Assembly: GCA_030704615.1 (NCBI GenBank)
Contig: CM060731.1
Span: forward strand, 22,756,001-22,820,000
Direction of reading: 5' to 3'
DNA: 64,000 bases
Origin: Takakia lepidozioides
Taxonomy: Eukaryota > Streptophyta > Takakiopsida > Takakiales > Takakiaceae
Shown: positions 39,699 through 50,751 of the stretch, in pieces
How the letters are laid out: each line of letters begins with the position of its first letter
Numbering within the stretch: the first letter of the stretch is position 1
The notes under the pieces: model-generated
Told to the model about the DNA's origin: nothing
What the model saw: only the letters and a program-made list of their open reading frames with translations
Database searches by the model: none
Made by a program: the position numbers and the translations under genes

Positions 39699-42600
39699 AT
39701 GAAAAAAGCAGAGCTAGCTGCAATGATACAAGGTCTAGCACGATCTGTGGGCGCTAAAAGGACAGATTCTCATCAAGATACGGCTATGGAGGAAAGGAAG
39801 TATTGCACACAGTCGGCCTGGCCTGAAAGACTCAGAGAGGGAATCAACAAGAACTCTGCTTACACTTCTGGGGATGTGAGGTTGCTATGTAAGGAAGGAC
39901 GGGTGAAAGAGGCACTACTCATTTTGAACCAACAGCACAATCAGGCAGACTTCAATACTTACGTCACCCTCTTGCAGGAGTGTACTAAAATGAAAGGCCT
40001 GGCAGAGGGAAAGCAGGTGCATGCCCTTATGACCCAAAGTAGATTCAAGCAAAACATCTTTTTACTCAATACCCTTGTCAACATGTATGCTAAGTGTGGA
40101 AATGTGGTGGTTGCCCGTCGAGTGTTTGACAATATGGCTACACGAAATCTGTTTACTTGGAATATAATGATAGCAGGATATGCCAAGCATGGGTGTGCTA
40201 GGGAGGCTTTCGAGATGTATGCACAAATGCACCAGGAAGGAGTGACACCCAGCAAGCTCATATTCATTACCATTGTCAATGCATGTGCCAGCCACGGAGC
40301 CCTGGAAAAGGGCAAGAAAGTCCATGCAGACATCATCAAAGCTGAAACTGTGCTAGATATTATTCTAGAGACTGCCCTTGCAAACATGTATGCTAAATGC
40401 GGGAGCATGAAGGATGCATGTCAGGTATTTGAGAATATGGTGAAACGAGATGTAGTCTCATGGAATGCCATGATAGCTGGATATGCCAGGCATGGGTGTG
40501 GTGCGGAGGGTTTGGAAGTGTATGAGCGAATGCAACGAGAAGGGGTGATGCCAAACAGAGTGACATTTGTTTGTATTCTCAATGCCTGTGCCAGCTTAGG
40601 AGACCTGGAAAAGGGCAAAGGTGTCCATGCAGACATCATGAAAGCTGGTATTGCATTGTATGTAATTTTGGAGACTGCCCTCATTGACATGTATGCCAAA
40701 TGTGGGAGCATGAAGAATGCACGACAAGTGTTTGACTCTATGGCTCAACGAAATGTGGTCTCATGGAATGCCATGATCACAGGATTTACTCTGAATGGGT
40801 GTGGTAGGGAGGCTCTTGTGATGTATGAGCAGATGCATGAGGATGGAGTGACACCCGACAAGGTCACATACATTTGTGTTCTCAATGCGTGTGCCAGCCT
40901 GGCAGCCCTGGGAAAGGGCAAGGAGGTCCATGCTGACATAATCAAAGCTGGAATTGCATCATTTACTAACCTGGAGAATACGATTGTCGACATGTATGCC
41001 AAGTGTGGGAGCATTGAGGATGCACGTCGAGTGTTTGACAATATGACTAAACGAGATGTGGTTTCATGGAATGCCATAATTGCAGGATATGCTCACCATG
41101 GTTGTAGCAGAGAGGCTTTTGAGATGTATGAGCAAATGCAACAAGAAGGGTTGGCACCTGACCAGGTCACTTTCATTTGCATTGTCAATCTGTGTGCCAA
41201 CATGGCAGCCCTAGAAAAGGGCAAAGATGTTCATGCTGACCTCATGAAAGCTGGAATTGCGTCATATATAAATTTGGAGAACGCCGTTCTTAACATGTAT
41301 GCTAGATGCGGGAGCATGAAGGATGCGTGTCATGTGTTCAACAATATGCCTCAAAGAAATGTGGTCTCATGGAGCTCAATGATTGCAGGATATGCTCATC
41401 ATGGATGCAGTAGGGAGGCTTTGGAGATGTACGAGGAAATGAAACAAGAAGGGGTGATGCCCGACAAGGTCACATTTATTTCTGCTCTTAATGCATCTGC
41501 CAGCCTGGCAGCCCTGGCAAAGGGCAAAGAGGTCCATTCTGACATCATCAAGGTTGGAATTGCTTCACATATTAATTTGGAGAATACGCTTATCGACATG
41601 TATGCCAAATGTGGGAGCATGAAGGATGCTTGTCAAGTGTTCGACAAAATGGCTAGCCGAGATGTGGTCTCTTGGAACGCCATAATTGCAGGATATGCTC
41701 AGCATGACTGCAGTAGGGATGCTTTAGCAATGTATGCACGGATGCAACAAGAAGGGGTCACTCCCGACACAGTCACATTCATTTGCATTCTCAGTGCATG
41801 TGCTAGCCTAGGAGCCCTGGAAAAGGGCAAGGAGGTCCATGCTGACATTATCAAAGCTGGAATTGAACCATATGTTAATTTGGACACTGCACTGGTTGAC
41901 ATGTATGCCAAATGCGGGAGCATGAAGGATGCGTGTCAAGTATTTGACAACATGGCTGAACGGAATGTGGTCTCATGGAATGCAATGATTGGTGGATATG
42001 CTGAGCATGGGTGTGGTGAGGCTCTGGAGATGTATGATCAAATGCAACGGGAAGGGGTGAAACCTGATAAGGTCACATTCATTTGCACTCTCAATGCGTG
42101 TGCCAGTTTGGCAGCCCTGGAAAAGGGCAAAGAGGTCCATGCTGACATCATCCAAACTGACATCATGAATGCGGAAATGGTAACATATGTTAATTTGGAG
42201 AATACCCTTCTTAACATGTACGCCAAATGTGGGAGCATGAAGGATGCGCGTCTAGTTTTCAATAATATGGCTCAACGAAGTGTGGTCTCATGGAGCGCAA
42301 TGATTGCAGGATATGGTCAGCATGGGTTTGGTAGGGAGGTCCTCCAGCTATTCGAACAAATGCAACAAGAAGGCTTGCAGCCTAATGGTATTACCTTTAT
42401 TTCTCTTCTCTCTGCGTGTAGCCATGTGGGCCTAGTTGAAGAGGGCCGTCACTACTTTGATTCCATGAGTCGAAATCATGGCATAACTCCTACAGTGGAG
42501 CATTTTTCCTGCATGGTAGACCTCCTTGGTCGGGCAGGTCAATTGGATGAGGCAGAGGACTTTATCAACAAATTGCCGATGGAACCAGGTGCTTCAGTCT

Positions 42601-43205
42601 GGGGGCCCTTGCTGAGTGCCTGCAGAATTCACGGTAATGTGGAGGTAGCAGAACGTATAGCAAAATGCCTTCTCAAATGTGATCCATTGCATGCTCCCAC
42701 TTACGTGCTGCTATCCAACATCTATGCTGCAGCTGGTAGGTGGGATGATAGAGCAAAAGTGAGGAAAATGATGGAGGACAGAGCCATCCGAAAGGTACCA
42801 GGGCGTAGCTGGATCGAGGTGGAAAACCGGGTCCATACATTTGTTGTGGAAGACAAAATGCATCCACGAAGTGAGGAAATCCATGCTGAGCTCAAAAGAT
42901 TGTATGGGCTGATAAAGGAGGCTGGCTACGTGCCTGACATGCGCTTTGTATTGCATGATGTGGAGGAGGAGGAAAAGGAATCTTCTCTTTGCCAGCACAG
43001 TGAGAAGCTAGCCATTGCTTTTGGGCTGATCAGCACACCCCCTGGGACAGCTATTCGTGTGATAAAAAACCTTCGGGTCTGTGGTGACTGCCACACTGCC
43101 ACCAAATTCATCTCAAAGATCGTTGGGCGAGCGGTTGTTGTACGGGATGCCAACCGATTTCACCATTTTCAAAATGGTATTTGTACCTGTGGGGATTACT
43201 GGTGA
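39699..43205 (+). CDS. PLS-class pentatricopeptide repeat protein with DYW deaminase domain
   Basis: Intronless 1168-aa ORF. After about 100 residues it runs through a long P-L-S PPR array in which the block MYAKCGxxxxAxxVF recurs eight times (first at residue 129, last at 840). E and E+ segments follow (WGPLLSACRIHGNVEVAERI, PGRSWIEVENRVHTFVVEDK), then a complete DYW domain ending CGDYW. The cytidine-deaminase residues are present: HSE (1100-1102) and the CGDCH zinc ligands (1128-1132). Such proteins enter plastids or mitochondria, read one RNA base per PPR motif and convert a specific C to U. No obvious transit peptide is visible. The frame stays open to 39,579 without another ATG (WLSQKGPKSPDFRHKLSEEP), so a short upstream exon is possible. 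Confidence 0.95.
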   Translation: MKKAELAAMIQGLARSVGAKRTDSHQDTAMEERKYCTQSAWPERLREGINKNSAYTSGDVRLLCKEGRVKEALLILNQQHNQADFNTYVTLLQECTKMKGLAEGKQVHALMTQSRFKQNIFLLNTLVNMYAKCGNVVVARRVFDNMATRNLFTWNIMIAGYAKHGCAREAFEMYAQMHQEGVTPSKLIFITIVNACASHGALEKGKKVHADIIKAETVLDIILETALANMYAKCGSMKDACQVFENMVKRDVVSWNAMIAGYARHGCGAEGLEVYERMQREGVMPNRVTFVCILNACASLGDLEKGKGVHADIMKAGIALYVILETALIDMYAKCGSMKNARQVFDSMAQRNVVSWNAMITGFTLNGCGREALVMYEQMHEDGVTPDKVTYICVLNACASLAALGKGKEVHADIIKAGIASFTNLENTIVDMYAKCGSIEDARRVFDNMTKRDVVSWNAIIAGYAHHGCSREAFEMYEQMQQEGLAPDQVTFICIVNLCANMAALEKGKDVHADLMKAGIASYINLENAVLNMYARCGSMKDACHVFNNMPQRNVVSWSSMIAGYAHHGCSREALEMYEEMKQEGVMPDKVTFISALNASASLAALAKGKEVHSDIIKVGIASHINLENTLIDMYAKCGSMKDACQVFDKMASRDVVSWNAIIAGYAQHDCSRDALAMYARMQQEGVTPDTVTFICILSACASLGALEKGKEVHADIIKAGIEPYVNLDTALVDMYAKCGSMKDACQVFDNMAERNVVSWNAMIGGYAEHGCGEALEMYDQMQREGVKPDKVTFICTLNACASLAALEKGKEVHADIIQTDIMNAEMVTYVNLENTLLNMYAKCGSMKDARLVFNNMAQRSVVSWSAMIAGYGQHGFGREVLQLFEQMQQEGLQPNGITFISLLSACSHVGLVEEGRHYFDSMSRNHGITPTVEHFSCMVDLLGRAGQLDEAEDFINKLPMEPGASVWGPLLSACRIHGNVEVAERIAKCLLKCDPLHAPTYVLLSNIYAAAGRWDDRAKVRKMMEDRAIRKVPGRSWIEVENRVHTFVVEDKMHPRSEEIHAELKRLYGLIKEAGYVPDMRFVLHDVEEEEKESSLCQHSEKLAIAFGLISTPPGTAIRVIKNLRVCGDCHTATKFISKIVGRAVVVRDANRFHHFQNGICTCGDYW

Positions 43206-44213
43206 GGCAAGAATAATTTTAAGGAATTTGCATGCATCAAGGAAATTGCTTCGCGCAAACACCATGCTTTGTTGGTTCCCTCCATGTATGGCCACTTTAA
43301 ACACATGCCATGAAAGAAGCGGTCAAAAGCATTTTAGCTGTTCATTTCAGGCACTCGCGGGATGAGTATGGGATGATTATGATTATGGGATGATTTCAGA
43401 TCCCCCGGCATCTTCAAGGTTTTAGCCTGAGAAGATGTGGGGAAGGAAAAAAAAAACGACGAGGCCGAAGTCCTTGGGTCCAAGACCAAGGAACCCCTGC
43501 ATGGACTATGGTGTGATTGAAGTTCTCAAATGCCAAATTTTGGGAGGGAATTTGGAGTCCACATGGAGAACTATCCCTTTTTCTTTTGTCATAATATGAA
43601 TTGCAAAGGTAGAATGTGGATGTAGTAGGTAGGGGTGTGTTTACCCGGATCAGCCCTGTGGGAAGTTAGAGCATCATGGGTTATGTACTCTATGAATTTA
43701 CACAAAAGTAGCTGAGCACTTAAACTTTTAAACGACCAGTGGGGTAATTTGACTTTTCCTCGAACCCTAGAGAAAAATGGATATATGTATATATATTATA
43801 TGAATAGGGGTTGGCCCTGGAGAAACTTTATTGAAGATTATTATGGGGAAAAAGTAATCAGTGATGAAAGAACCCACACCTCATTGACTTTTTGAGTTCT
43901 TAAAATTTCAAAAAGTCCCCGGCAACAAATTATCAGGGCTTCATCCCCTTCAGAGTGGGATGTCCCCCTGATGAGGGTGCATTTGTTTCTGCAGTAGCCA
44001 TTGTTGGGTCTTCACAAACCCCTCATGGTGAACTGTGTGAATAGCCCCGCACGCCACAAATCATGAAGATTTCCATGATCCATGAAGATTTCTATATGTA
44101 TGTATGTATTCCACAATTGAGCACTACTTCCCAAAACTCCTATTTTCTGGTCCCAGAGAGACAGTCTCAGTGCCTAGCGACCAACCGAAGAAAGACAGGA
44201 AAGAGAGGGGGAG
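43206..44213. other. PPR 3' flank and upstream region of the next gene
   Basis: No further gene is seen. A short A tract is at 43,449-43,457 and a TA-rich stretch at 43,783-43,801. The last about 150 bp should include the promoter and 5' UTR of the 44,214 gene. Confidence 0.4.
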
Positions 44214-47200
44214 ATGGCAGTGGAGGTGTGCACAGTGGAGTTTGCGTACGATTTAGCATGCCCTTTTGCGTACCTGGGGTCCAAGCAGATCGAAGAAGTG
44301 GCGCTGCGCTGCGGCGCTTCGTTGGTGTGGACACCCGTGCTGCTTGGGGGCCTTTATCATGCTGTCAAAAGAGGTTTTGACTATTTCAGCTGATTTTAGG
44401 ATGCTAGGTTGTCAATGTGTGTTCTCCACTTATTTGCTTATCTGATATTCCTTTTACGAGGCGAGGTTCTCAACTGAGAATGTGGTCTGGATCATGGCTT
44501 CTCCATTGATCAAGTGAAGTTTCGTAATATAAATTGACTGCTTCTGTGTCCTGGGGCGAGCTTGTGGGAACTGTAGCTTGTGGGATTTGAAGGACTAAAA
44601 TTCACAAAATTGTCCAAGTGACTGAGCTAATTCAACTCCAGAAATTCCCACCTGATGTCAGTGAAATTCAATCAAAATGTATCTGGAGACTTGGTATGTA
44701 TGCCTTCTACCTCCCCAGGTCCCAAGCATACTGGTACATTTGGAATATACTAAGGACCAATGCCACTAGAATAATGACATGTTCTTGAGAGGATCCTGCA
44801 CCGCACTACGATAAGAGCGGTAAGTTCATGTCTCCAAATCCTTCAGCTCTGAATTGTACAAGCTGTAGTCCCCCACAGATTCTTCTTTGTGACAAGACAG
44901 TTAGGGGAACAAGATAACGGTAGAGAAGAATCTGCATCAAACAGTTAACACAGCACGAATTGAGGTAGACCCACCAGTCCTGTAGCCCTGCAGGACAACA
45001 TAGACTCCCCTCTTTTCTCTACATCTCTCTCAGCACCTGGATTGTTTGTCCAGAGATAAGCCGTTGGAAAGGAACGAGGATCTGATTTGCAGGAGGGACT
45101 CACCTCAATGCAGTCATGTCCTAGGATTGCGGCACTCCACTACATCTCTTGCCAGCACCTGCCACCAGCATGAAGTGCCAAGTGTGAAGATGAATGGACC
45201 AGAAGACCTCAGGTGTCCCTGGCACAGTATGGAATTTGGGTTGGGTTGAGATGAGACATACATGCACACAAGCTGGAGTTTGTCTGTCCCTGACTCAGCT
45301 AGCTTGTAGGATCCCTGTCAAATAACCCTGACTAAAGTTATTGTGTCAGGTCAGCCATGTTCAACCAAAGCATGCATATTTTTCTTCTTTCTAAGTTTGG
45401 AGCCGAATGCTGCATGTGTGAGGGGGACAGATAAAGCAGGATCAGCCACCGATGGTATGCCTGAAGGAAAGAAATCCATCCTGGCAGCTGATCTCAGGCT
45501 TCAGGTTTTCATCTCTCCCCTTCTGTCCTTTCAAAAGACTTGCAATTGTCCAAGTATCTATCCACTGATTATCCAGCATTTTGAAAGCAACTTTCTTCGC
45601 CCATTCGTTTGGTAATATGCACCTGGCTATAGAAGGGGGTCACCCAGCTTAACAGACTAGATCTTGGCAGGCTCAGCATCTGGGTGTGCCCCTCAAGTCC
45701 AATGATAAGCATCCTGTCCGGACTGTTGCGGCGCTTCGTTTTCTGCTCGCAGCGCCAATCAGCCTACGCCCAGCCCTTACCCATACGCTCTTTCAGGTTC
45801 TCTATCTTCATGGCTTGTCCAAGGTTCCATTTTATTTTGTAGAGCATCGACACGGGTTTTTAAGTTCTTGGTTTGTGAGAGGACCTGAGGTATGGGTGCA
45901 GGCGTACTGGGAGAAGAATGAGGATGTAGCAGATGATGCGGTGCTGTCATGCATAGCCCAGCAATTTCAACTGACACTAGACTTAATGCACAGCAAAGCA
46001 GCAAAAGAGCAGCTTCATCAGAACACTGTATGTATGGTCTACCCCCTGAGTTTCTGAAATATTGTTGATGCCAAAATTACTGATGGCAATTGCATCAACG
46101 AGATAGTTTCCCAGTGCATTTGGAAGATGTGGAGATATCTATTATTGAAGACTTTGAGTGATGCTGTAGGGTATGCTGAACTTCCTACATGTGTCATAGA
46201 TCAGTATCTTCATTCAGATTTGATATGCTGTCTTTATGCAGACACGACTGGCTGAGATGGGTGCTTTTGGTGTGCCCTGCTTCATTGTCAAAGGCCAGTT
46301 ATATTGGGGCCAGGTAAGTTTCTCTTTTGGAAGTACTGTTTATAGCAGCTTAGGTCATAACCAGGTATGCACACAGTGCTCTAGAGTTGGGCTAATTGGT
46401 TTGATAGAAAGAAGAGCAGTACCATATGTATGGTAAATTTTTAGGTTTTTCTTGAGAATGTTTTGGAAATGCATTGCCTTGGTATTGTGTGTGGCTAGTG
46501 CACTTACCTCTTCTTTATACTGCAGCCATGAGCTACAGGCAAATACTGCACTTGTGATTTCTCAACTGTAACTTCAGCATTTACTGACTTCGTCTTTGAT
46601 TGTTGACAAGGAAAAAAGATGGTAATCACACTTAAGTGCCAGTCTTCCTGATCAAAAGGAAGTTGCAAATCGAGCAATTTATGGTTTGTTTGCACGAGCT
46701 GTTGTGTAGAGCAGGACAGGCTTTTTCTGGTGGAGAGGGCACTAGGCAGGACTGCTGCAAAACCAAGACAGATTGTATGGTGAGTTCTGCATTAAATATT
46801 TTGGAACCACATAAGGATGGAGTTAGTGTAACTTACCTGTGCTTGTGTAAGTTTAATGGCTGGAACTACGAATGTAGCAGATAAGGAAGACAGGTGGGCA
46901 TCATTTGTTATGATAGCTTGTGACTGCAAACTGAACACAGATTGGCTTGTCAGGCCACCCTACAAGGGTCCACAACCGCATACGTTGGTGTATCACCATG
47001 ACTTCAGCAGTCCGTGGTCTTTTCTAGCTTCTATCCAGGTTGGCCTTTGTTAGCGCAAAACTTTTGCTTCATCAAAAGTCCTAGCACATTTTTTATAACC
47101 TGCTTATTTGTATCGGTATTTAGGATGCAACCTTTGATTCAAGCATGGCTCATCCACTTTTCTGAGATGATTGATGTTGCCAGTATGCCTCTTTTAAGAT

Positions 47201-49264
47201 GTTCTTTGCTGGCAGGTAGCAGAAGTGGCAAAAGCATGTGGCGCTGTTCTGATTTACAAACCAGTAGGCTTCTCACTACTTGTTGCTATTTGAACTTGAC
47301 TTCCTGTTAGAGGGTCTTTATTCGTTCTTGGGCTTCTTTGGAGATTTATTCGATCTGAGTATGTCAGTAATGATAGATATCTTCTAATGTAGGTGATATA
47401 GTCATTGTTTGCAGACTTGCACATAAGCTGCATGTATGTACGTTTGCAAGTAACTTGGCTATGTTCATTTAACTCAAAGAGTACAAGAGGGTGGTGTTGC
47501 TTTCGTTAGGGCCTCCTGATTGTCTCTAAAGTTGCAGTTCCACGAGAGGAAAATAGATTGTACTCATAAGACGTTGTTTGCCGTAGCCTTGTGGCCATGA
47601 GAGGAAAATAGAGAAGGAATTGTTGAGACTGTGGAACTAGGACAACAAGTTTACCCGTGCATTGCCAGTGCTGACTTGGTTTGCAAAGCATCTGTCAGTT
47701 TCTGCTTGGAGCTGTGTTCAAAGCAATCGGAACACCCATCGAACCGATAAAGGCAGTCTCAGCTCAAAGAGCCTCCTATTCCAGGTTTGCATGTACCTAG
47801 CATGGAACCTGTTGCATCTTTTGGGTGCTTGGGTTACATTATGAATAATTTTCTATCACTCTTCAGATTATATATAAAAGACGTCAGCATGCTTAGGCTT
47901 GAATACAAACAGTTTTGCCAACAAGTTTCTGATGATTATAGCATGCCCGCAGGAAAGATTTCGAAGATTGGTCGACTTATTTGTGTGTGCAAGCCCAGTG
48001 GCCTTCAGTCTTGCCCATTCGCTCGGTAGGTTCTGTGTTGACCATTGCAATTCATGGCAATTTGTATGTGATCCAACAATGTCAGCAGACTTGGCACTAG
48101 TGAGGGCCAGAGGGAGATTGACAATGATTGTGGTGGGGGGGGGATGGTGGACCAGGTCCTAGCTTTGCGAGTGGCTATCTGCAATGTGGATGTGACCAGT
48201 GCCATCTATCATGCTGCTTGGGTGGACAACAAGGAGATAGCACAACCTTCAGTATTGTCTCAGGTGAACAGTGAACTCATTTGGGTTCTGGAATGGGTGG
48301 ACCAGCGTGGCAGTTGCTTGGATTGTACACTATGGCCAAAAGCACATAGATCAAAGTCAAATTTTGTCATGTTGCTGTGGCTAGTCTGATCTGCATCTTG
48401 CGTTGAGTGTCAGCCAAATATCATGGCTGAGTTGTACCGAAACTGTAACTCTATAAAAGGCTAGTTGTATAAGCATATACACATTTGTTTGAGCATGTAT
48501 TTATATAAGAACCGTATCAAGAGCTGATGAAGGAGAAGTCGGTAGCAGCTAGTCACTGCTATGCATGATGGTATACTTGGTGACCCTCCTTACCTCACTT
48601 TTTCATTCCTCACTTTTTCATTCAGTTACCTTTCAAATGCAACTCTGTTGTAAGTTTGTAGACAGTTTGTTTTTAAGACCTAATGCCGTGGTTGTTGAAG
48701 TAGAACTATTAGAAAAATTACCTTCAAAGTATGAATGAGATCATGAGCCAAGGTGCAAGACAATGACTCGAATTTGTCTGGGTCGGTGCTGGAATTGATA
48801 GGTGCTTAAGGAGGCAGGATTCAATGGAGAGGAGTTGTTGCAACAAGCAGATAGCGAACCTGTGAAGCAGGAACTGAGGAGGCTGACTGACGAGGTAAGC
48901 CACTAGTCAGTGGTGAGCTTGTTTGCTAGTATACTTCACTTTGATATGGAAGTAGAAGCAGTGTTGGAAAACAACCCCTGTCACATCAGGAGTCTGGAAG
49001 CATTTAGTTCTGTTCTGGTAAAGATGAGTTTTCAGTTCAATCAATGAATGGGGGTGGCAGCTATTGGAACTGGGTGGCATTGGGGCTCCAACCTTTCAAG
49101 TACTGGATCCCGACGGGCAACAGGTGGCATTGCTATGGGGCCAAGACCGGCTAAATCTTATTTCGGATATGCTTTGCGGCTGGCGCCCTATCCTACCAAA
49201 TGGCAAAGCATGGGTTCAACCCACCTCCAGAACACCAAATATTCCCCTCATATCAAACTTGTGA
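44214..49264 (+). CDS. Tandem two-domain HCCA isomerase/GST-kappa-like (DsbA-fold) protein
   Basis: Fourteen exons: 44214-44373, 44790-44819, 45431-45504, 45671-45796, 45902-46027, 46242-46313, 46715-46779, 46954-47038, 47216-47263, 47699-47784, 47953-48025, 48156-48263, 48802-48894, 49061-49264; in frame, 449 aa. Both halves match the 2-hydroxychromene-2-carboxylate isomerase branch of the DsbA/thioredoxin fold. Domain A (about 1-212): FAYDLACPFAYLGSKQIEEV, HPVRTVAALRFLLAAPI, AYWEKNEDVADDAVL, FGVPCF (cis-Pro184), LYWGQDRLFLVERALG. Domain B (about 225-440): YHHDFSSPWSFLASIQ, FLLGAVFKAIGTP, YHAAWVDNKEIAQPSVL, GGIGAPTFQVLD (Pro392), LLWGQDRLNLISDML. Family members act with glutathione on aromatic or fatty-acyl substrates; the plant substrate is unknown. 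Domain A has Cys16 where domain B has Ser237. No targeting signal is obvious. The chain of exons through the linker (KPRQIVWPPYKGPQPHTLV) supports one fused gene. Confidence 0.85.
47544..47612 (-). mobile_element. Extremely 5'-truncated LINE family B insertion with target-site duplication
   Basis: A 41-bp insert (47558-47598) is the 3' terminus of LINE family B, nearly identical over 40 bases to the segment beginning near 63,378. It is bracketed by a perfect 14-bp direct repeat, gagaggaaaataga, at 47544-47557 and 47599-47612. It sits in intron 9 of the tandem isomerase gene, antisense to it. Confidence 0.85.
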
Positions 49265-49990
49265 GAATTTGATACCTCACTTCAAAAACATATTATGAGT
49301 ACTGTAAAAACCTATTTGTCACTTCAGATTAAAAGTTAGGGGCCTAGTCATGGTATCTTATTGTACTTATGTATCATTACGTATACTTATGTATCTTATT
49401 GTACTTATGAGTGATTGTACTTAAGTGTGATTCACATTAGTATACTGATCCCATAAATATTCCAGTTTGGATTTTTCATGGCCCTTTGTGTACTTAGTGA
49501 GAGCCAGGACTCTACCTGTGGCAGAGCCCATGGTGAGCAAGCTGCTCCATTTGAACATGCGTTTGTGAGCCAACCATTTATAAGGCAGTGTCCAATGAAT
49601 GCCGGTTTGCCACATTCTCCTCCTCACAATCTCGAAGACACATCTCTCTGCTGCAATCGCCATCCTGGTTCATGCAATCGCATCATCCCTCCCCTGCACG
49701 CAATTGTCCTGTGGGGCCACTGTACACACCCCCTCGCACACCCCATTTCCATTTGCTCCTCCTACAAACGGAGGTTTTTCTGACCTTTGGAAATGCCCTG
49801 GACACAGTTGGGGTACTGAGAATACAAAGGTAACAGAAGCATCAGTACCCACGAGGTATGTAGTATGTAAGTGCCTAGTGAGGGTTGTAGCTCTTAGTAA
49901 TGTTCAGTTTGCGTGTAATTAGTGCAAGTTACAGGATGGGATTACCCACCTCTTGCAATCCTACACTTCCCAGCGGAGAATGCCCTCCAC
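49265..49990. other. Convergent intergenic region
   Basis: It separates the stop codon of the rightward isomerase gene (49,264) and that of the leftward IFI27-like gene (49,991), so it must contain both 3' UTRs and poly(A) sites. A short repeat of the phrase gtatctta(t)tgtactta lies at 49,352-49,412. ORFs here are shadows without family features. Confidence 0.45.
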
Positions 49991-50751
49991 TCAGGACATT
50001 CTCATATACAACCGATACCCGACGTACCCAACTGCTGGCACTGCTGCAACGGTCAAAACAGTAGGGGCTCCAATCAACGCCGCACCCCCCATTGCTGCAG
50101 ATTGGCAAGCCGCGTACCACGATCCCGCAGCAACACCTACTCCATTTCCTACCGCAATGCTGCACCCAACAATATTCTTGAGTTAGTGCTTGAAATCTTA
50201 TCATCATGTCCAGCATAGTTTTTGGTACAGGTTCACAAAGGGCCTCGAGTGCATCAAGCTCCTTCAATGCTCACGTTCTTCATACAAACTTGTCTTAAGC
50301 TTCATACTCATTATTGCTCGTTGTTGAGGTGGAACGGTTGTGTGACGACTTGTTCTGTACTTCTGACATACTCTCGGTTGATTGGAGCATGCGATAAGGG
50401 CCAAAAGCAAGACCAGACTTACTCCCCAAGTCTGGGTGAGCATGAGTCAGATGCATTGAGTTTTCATGGAAAGCTGAACTTACTTACTTATAGACGAATG
50501 GACTGTAGGCAAGTTTATAGTTACAGACATTGACTACCTCGATGATCCTGTTGAAGGCCAAGGTGGACTTGTAGTTTCTTCCACGGTGAGCTCAGTCACC
50601 TGGACATCCACGCAGCTGCGGTTGATCCAGCGGCGGGGCCTGCAGCGGTGAATCCGATAGTCTGGAGAATAATCGGAGGCCCAACCTTGAGGGCCAAGCC
50701 TGTGACAGCACTTCCCATCACTGTCACAGCACCTCCCCAGGGACTTGTCAT
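49991..50751 (-). CDS. IFI6/IFI27 (ISG12) family small membrane protein
   Basis: Two exons on the minus strand, 50751-50600 and 50159-49991, join in frame (AG|C, Ser) to 106 aa. Exon 1 reads MTSPWGGAVTVMGSAV, then VGPPIILQTIGFTAAGPAAG and STAAAWMS. Exon 2 reads IAVGNGVGVAAGSWYAACQS, AAMGGAALIG and ends YRLYMRMS. The GFTAAGxAAGSxAAxxMS and GxGVAAGSxxAxxQS blocks are the signature of the interferon-inducible 6-16/27 family: short, Gly/Ala-rich hydrophobic proteins of mitochondria and internal membranes linked to cell-death control in animals. Function in plants is not established to my knowledge. The ATG directly follows gatgcag, so a 5' UTR intron or an upstream exon is possible. GT-AG signals flank the intron. 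Confidence 0.8.

Noticed and set aside
40083-42240. Regular 303-bp periodicity considered as CRISPR or satellite DNA
   Set aside because: The period lies inside one long ORF and matches PPR P-L-S triplet length, so it is coding.
39959-42262. Minus-strand ORFs repeated along the PPR gene (MLPHLAYMS...)
   Set aside because: They recur every 303 bp because they are the antisense of the repeated MYAKCG codons.
49478-49922. Overlapping plus-strand ORFs of 80-107 codons after the isomerase stop
   Set aside because: They lack splice support and family signatures, and lie in the 3' UTR zone between convergent genes.
49953-50186. Plus-strand ORF with TAGTAATVKTVGAPINAAPP
   Set aside because: It is antisense to exon 2 of the IFI27-like gene; the minus-strand reading matches a family and has splice sites.
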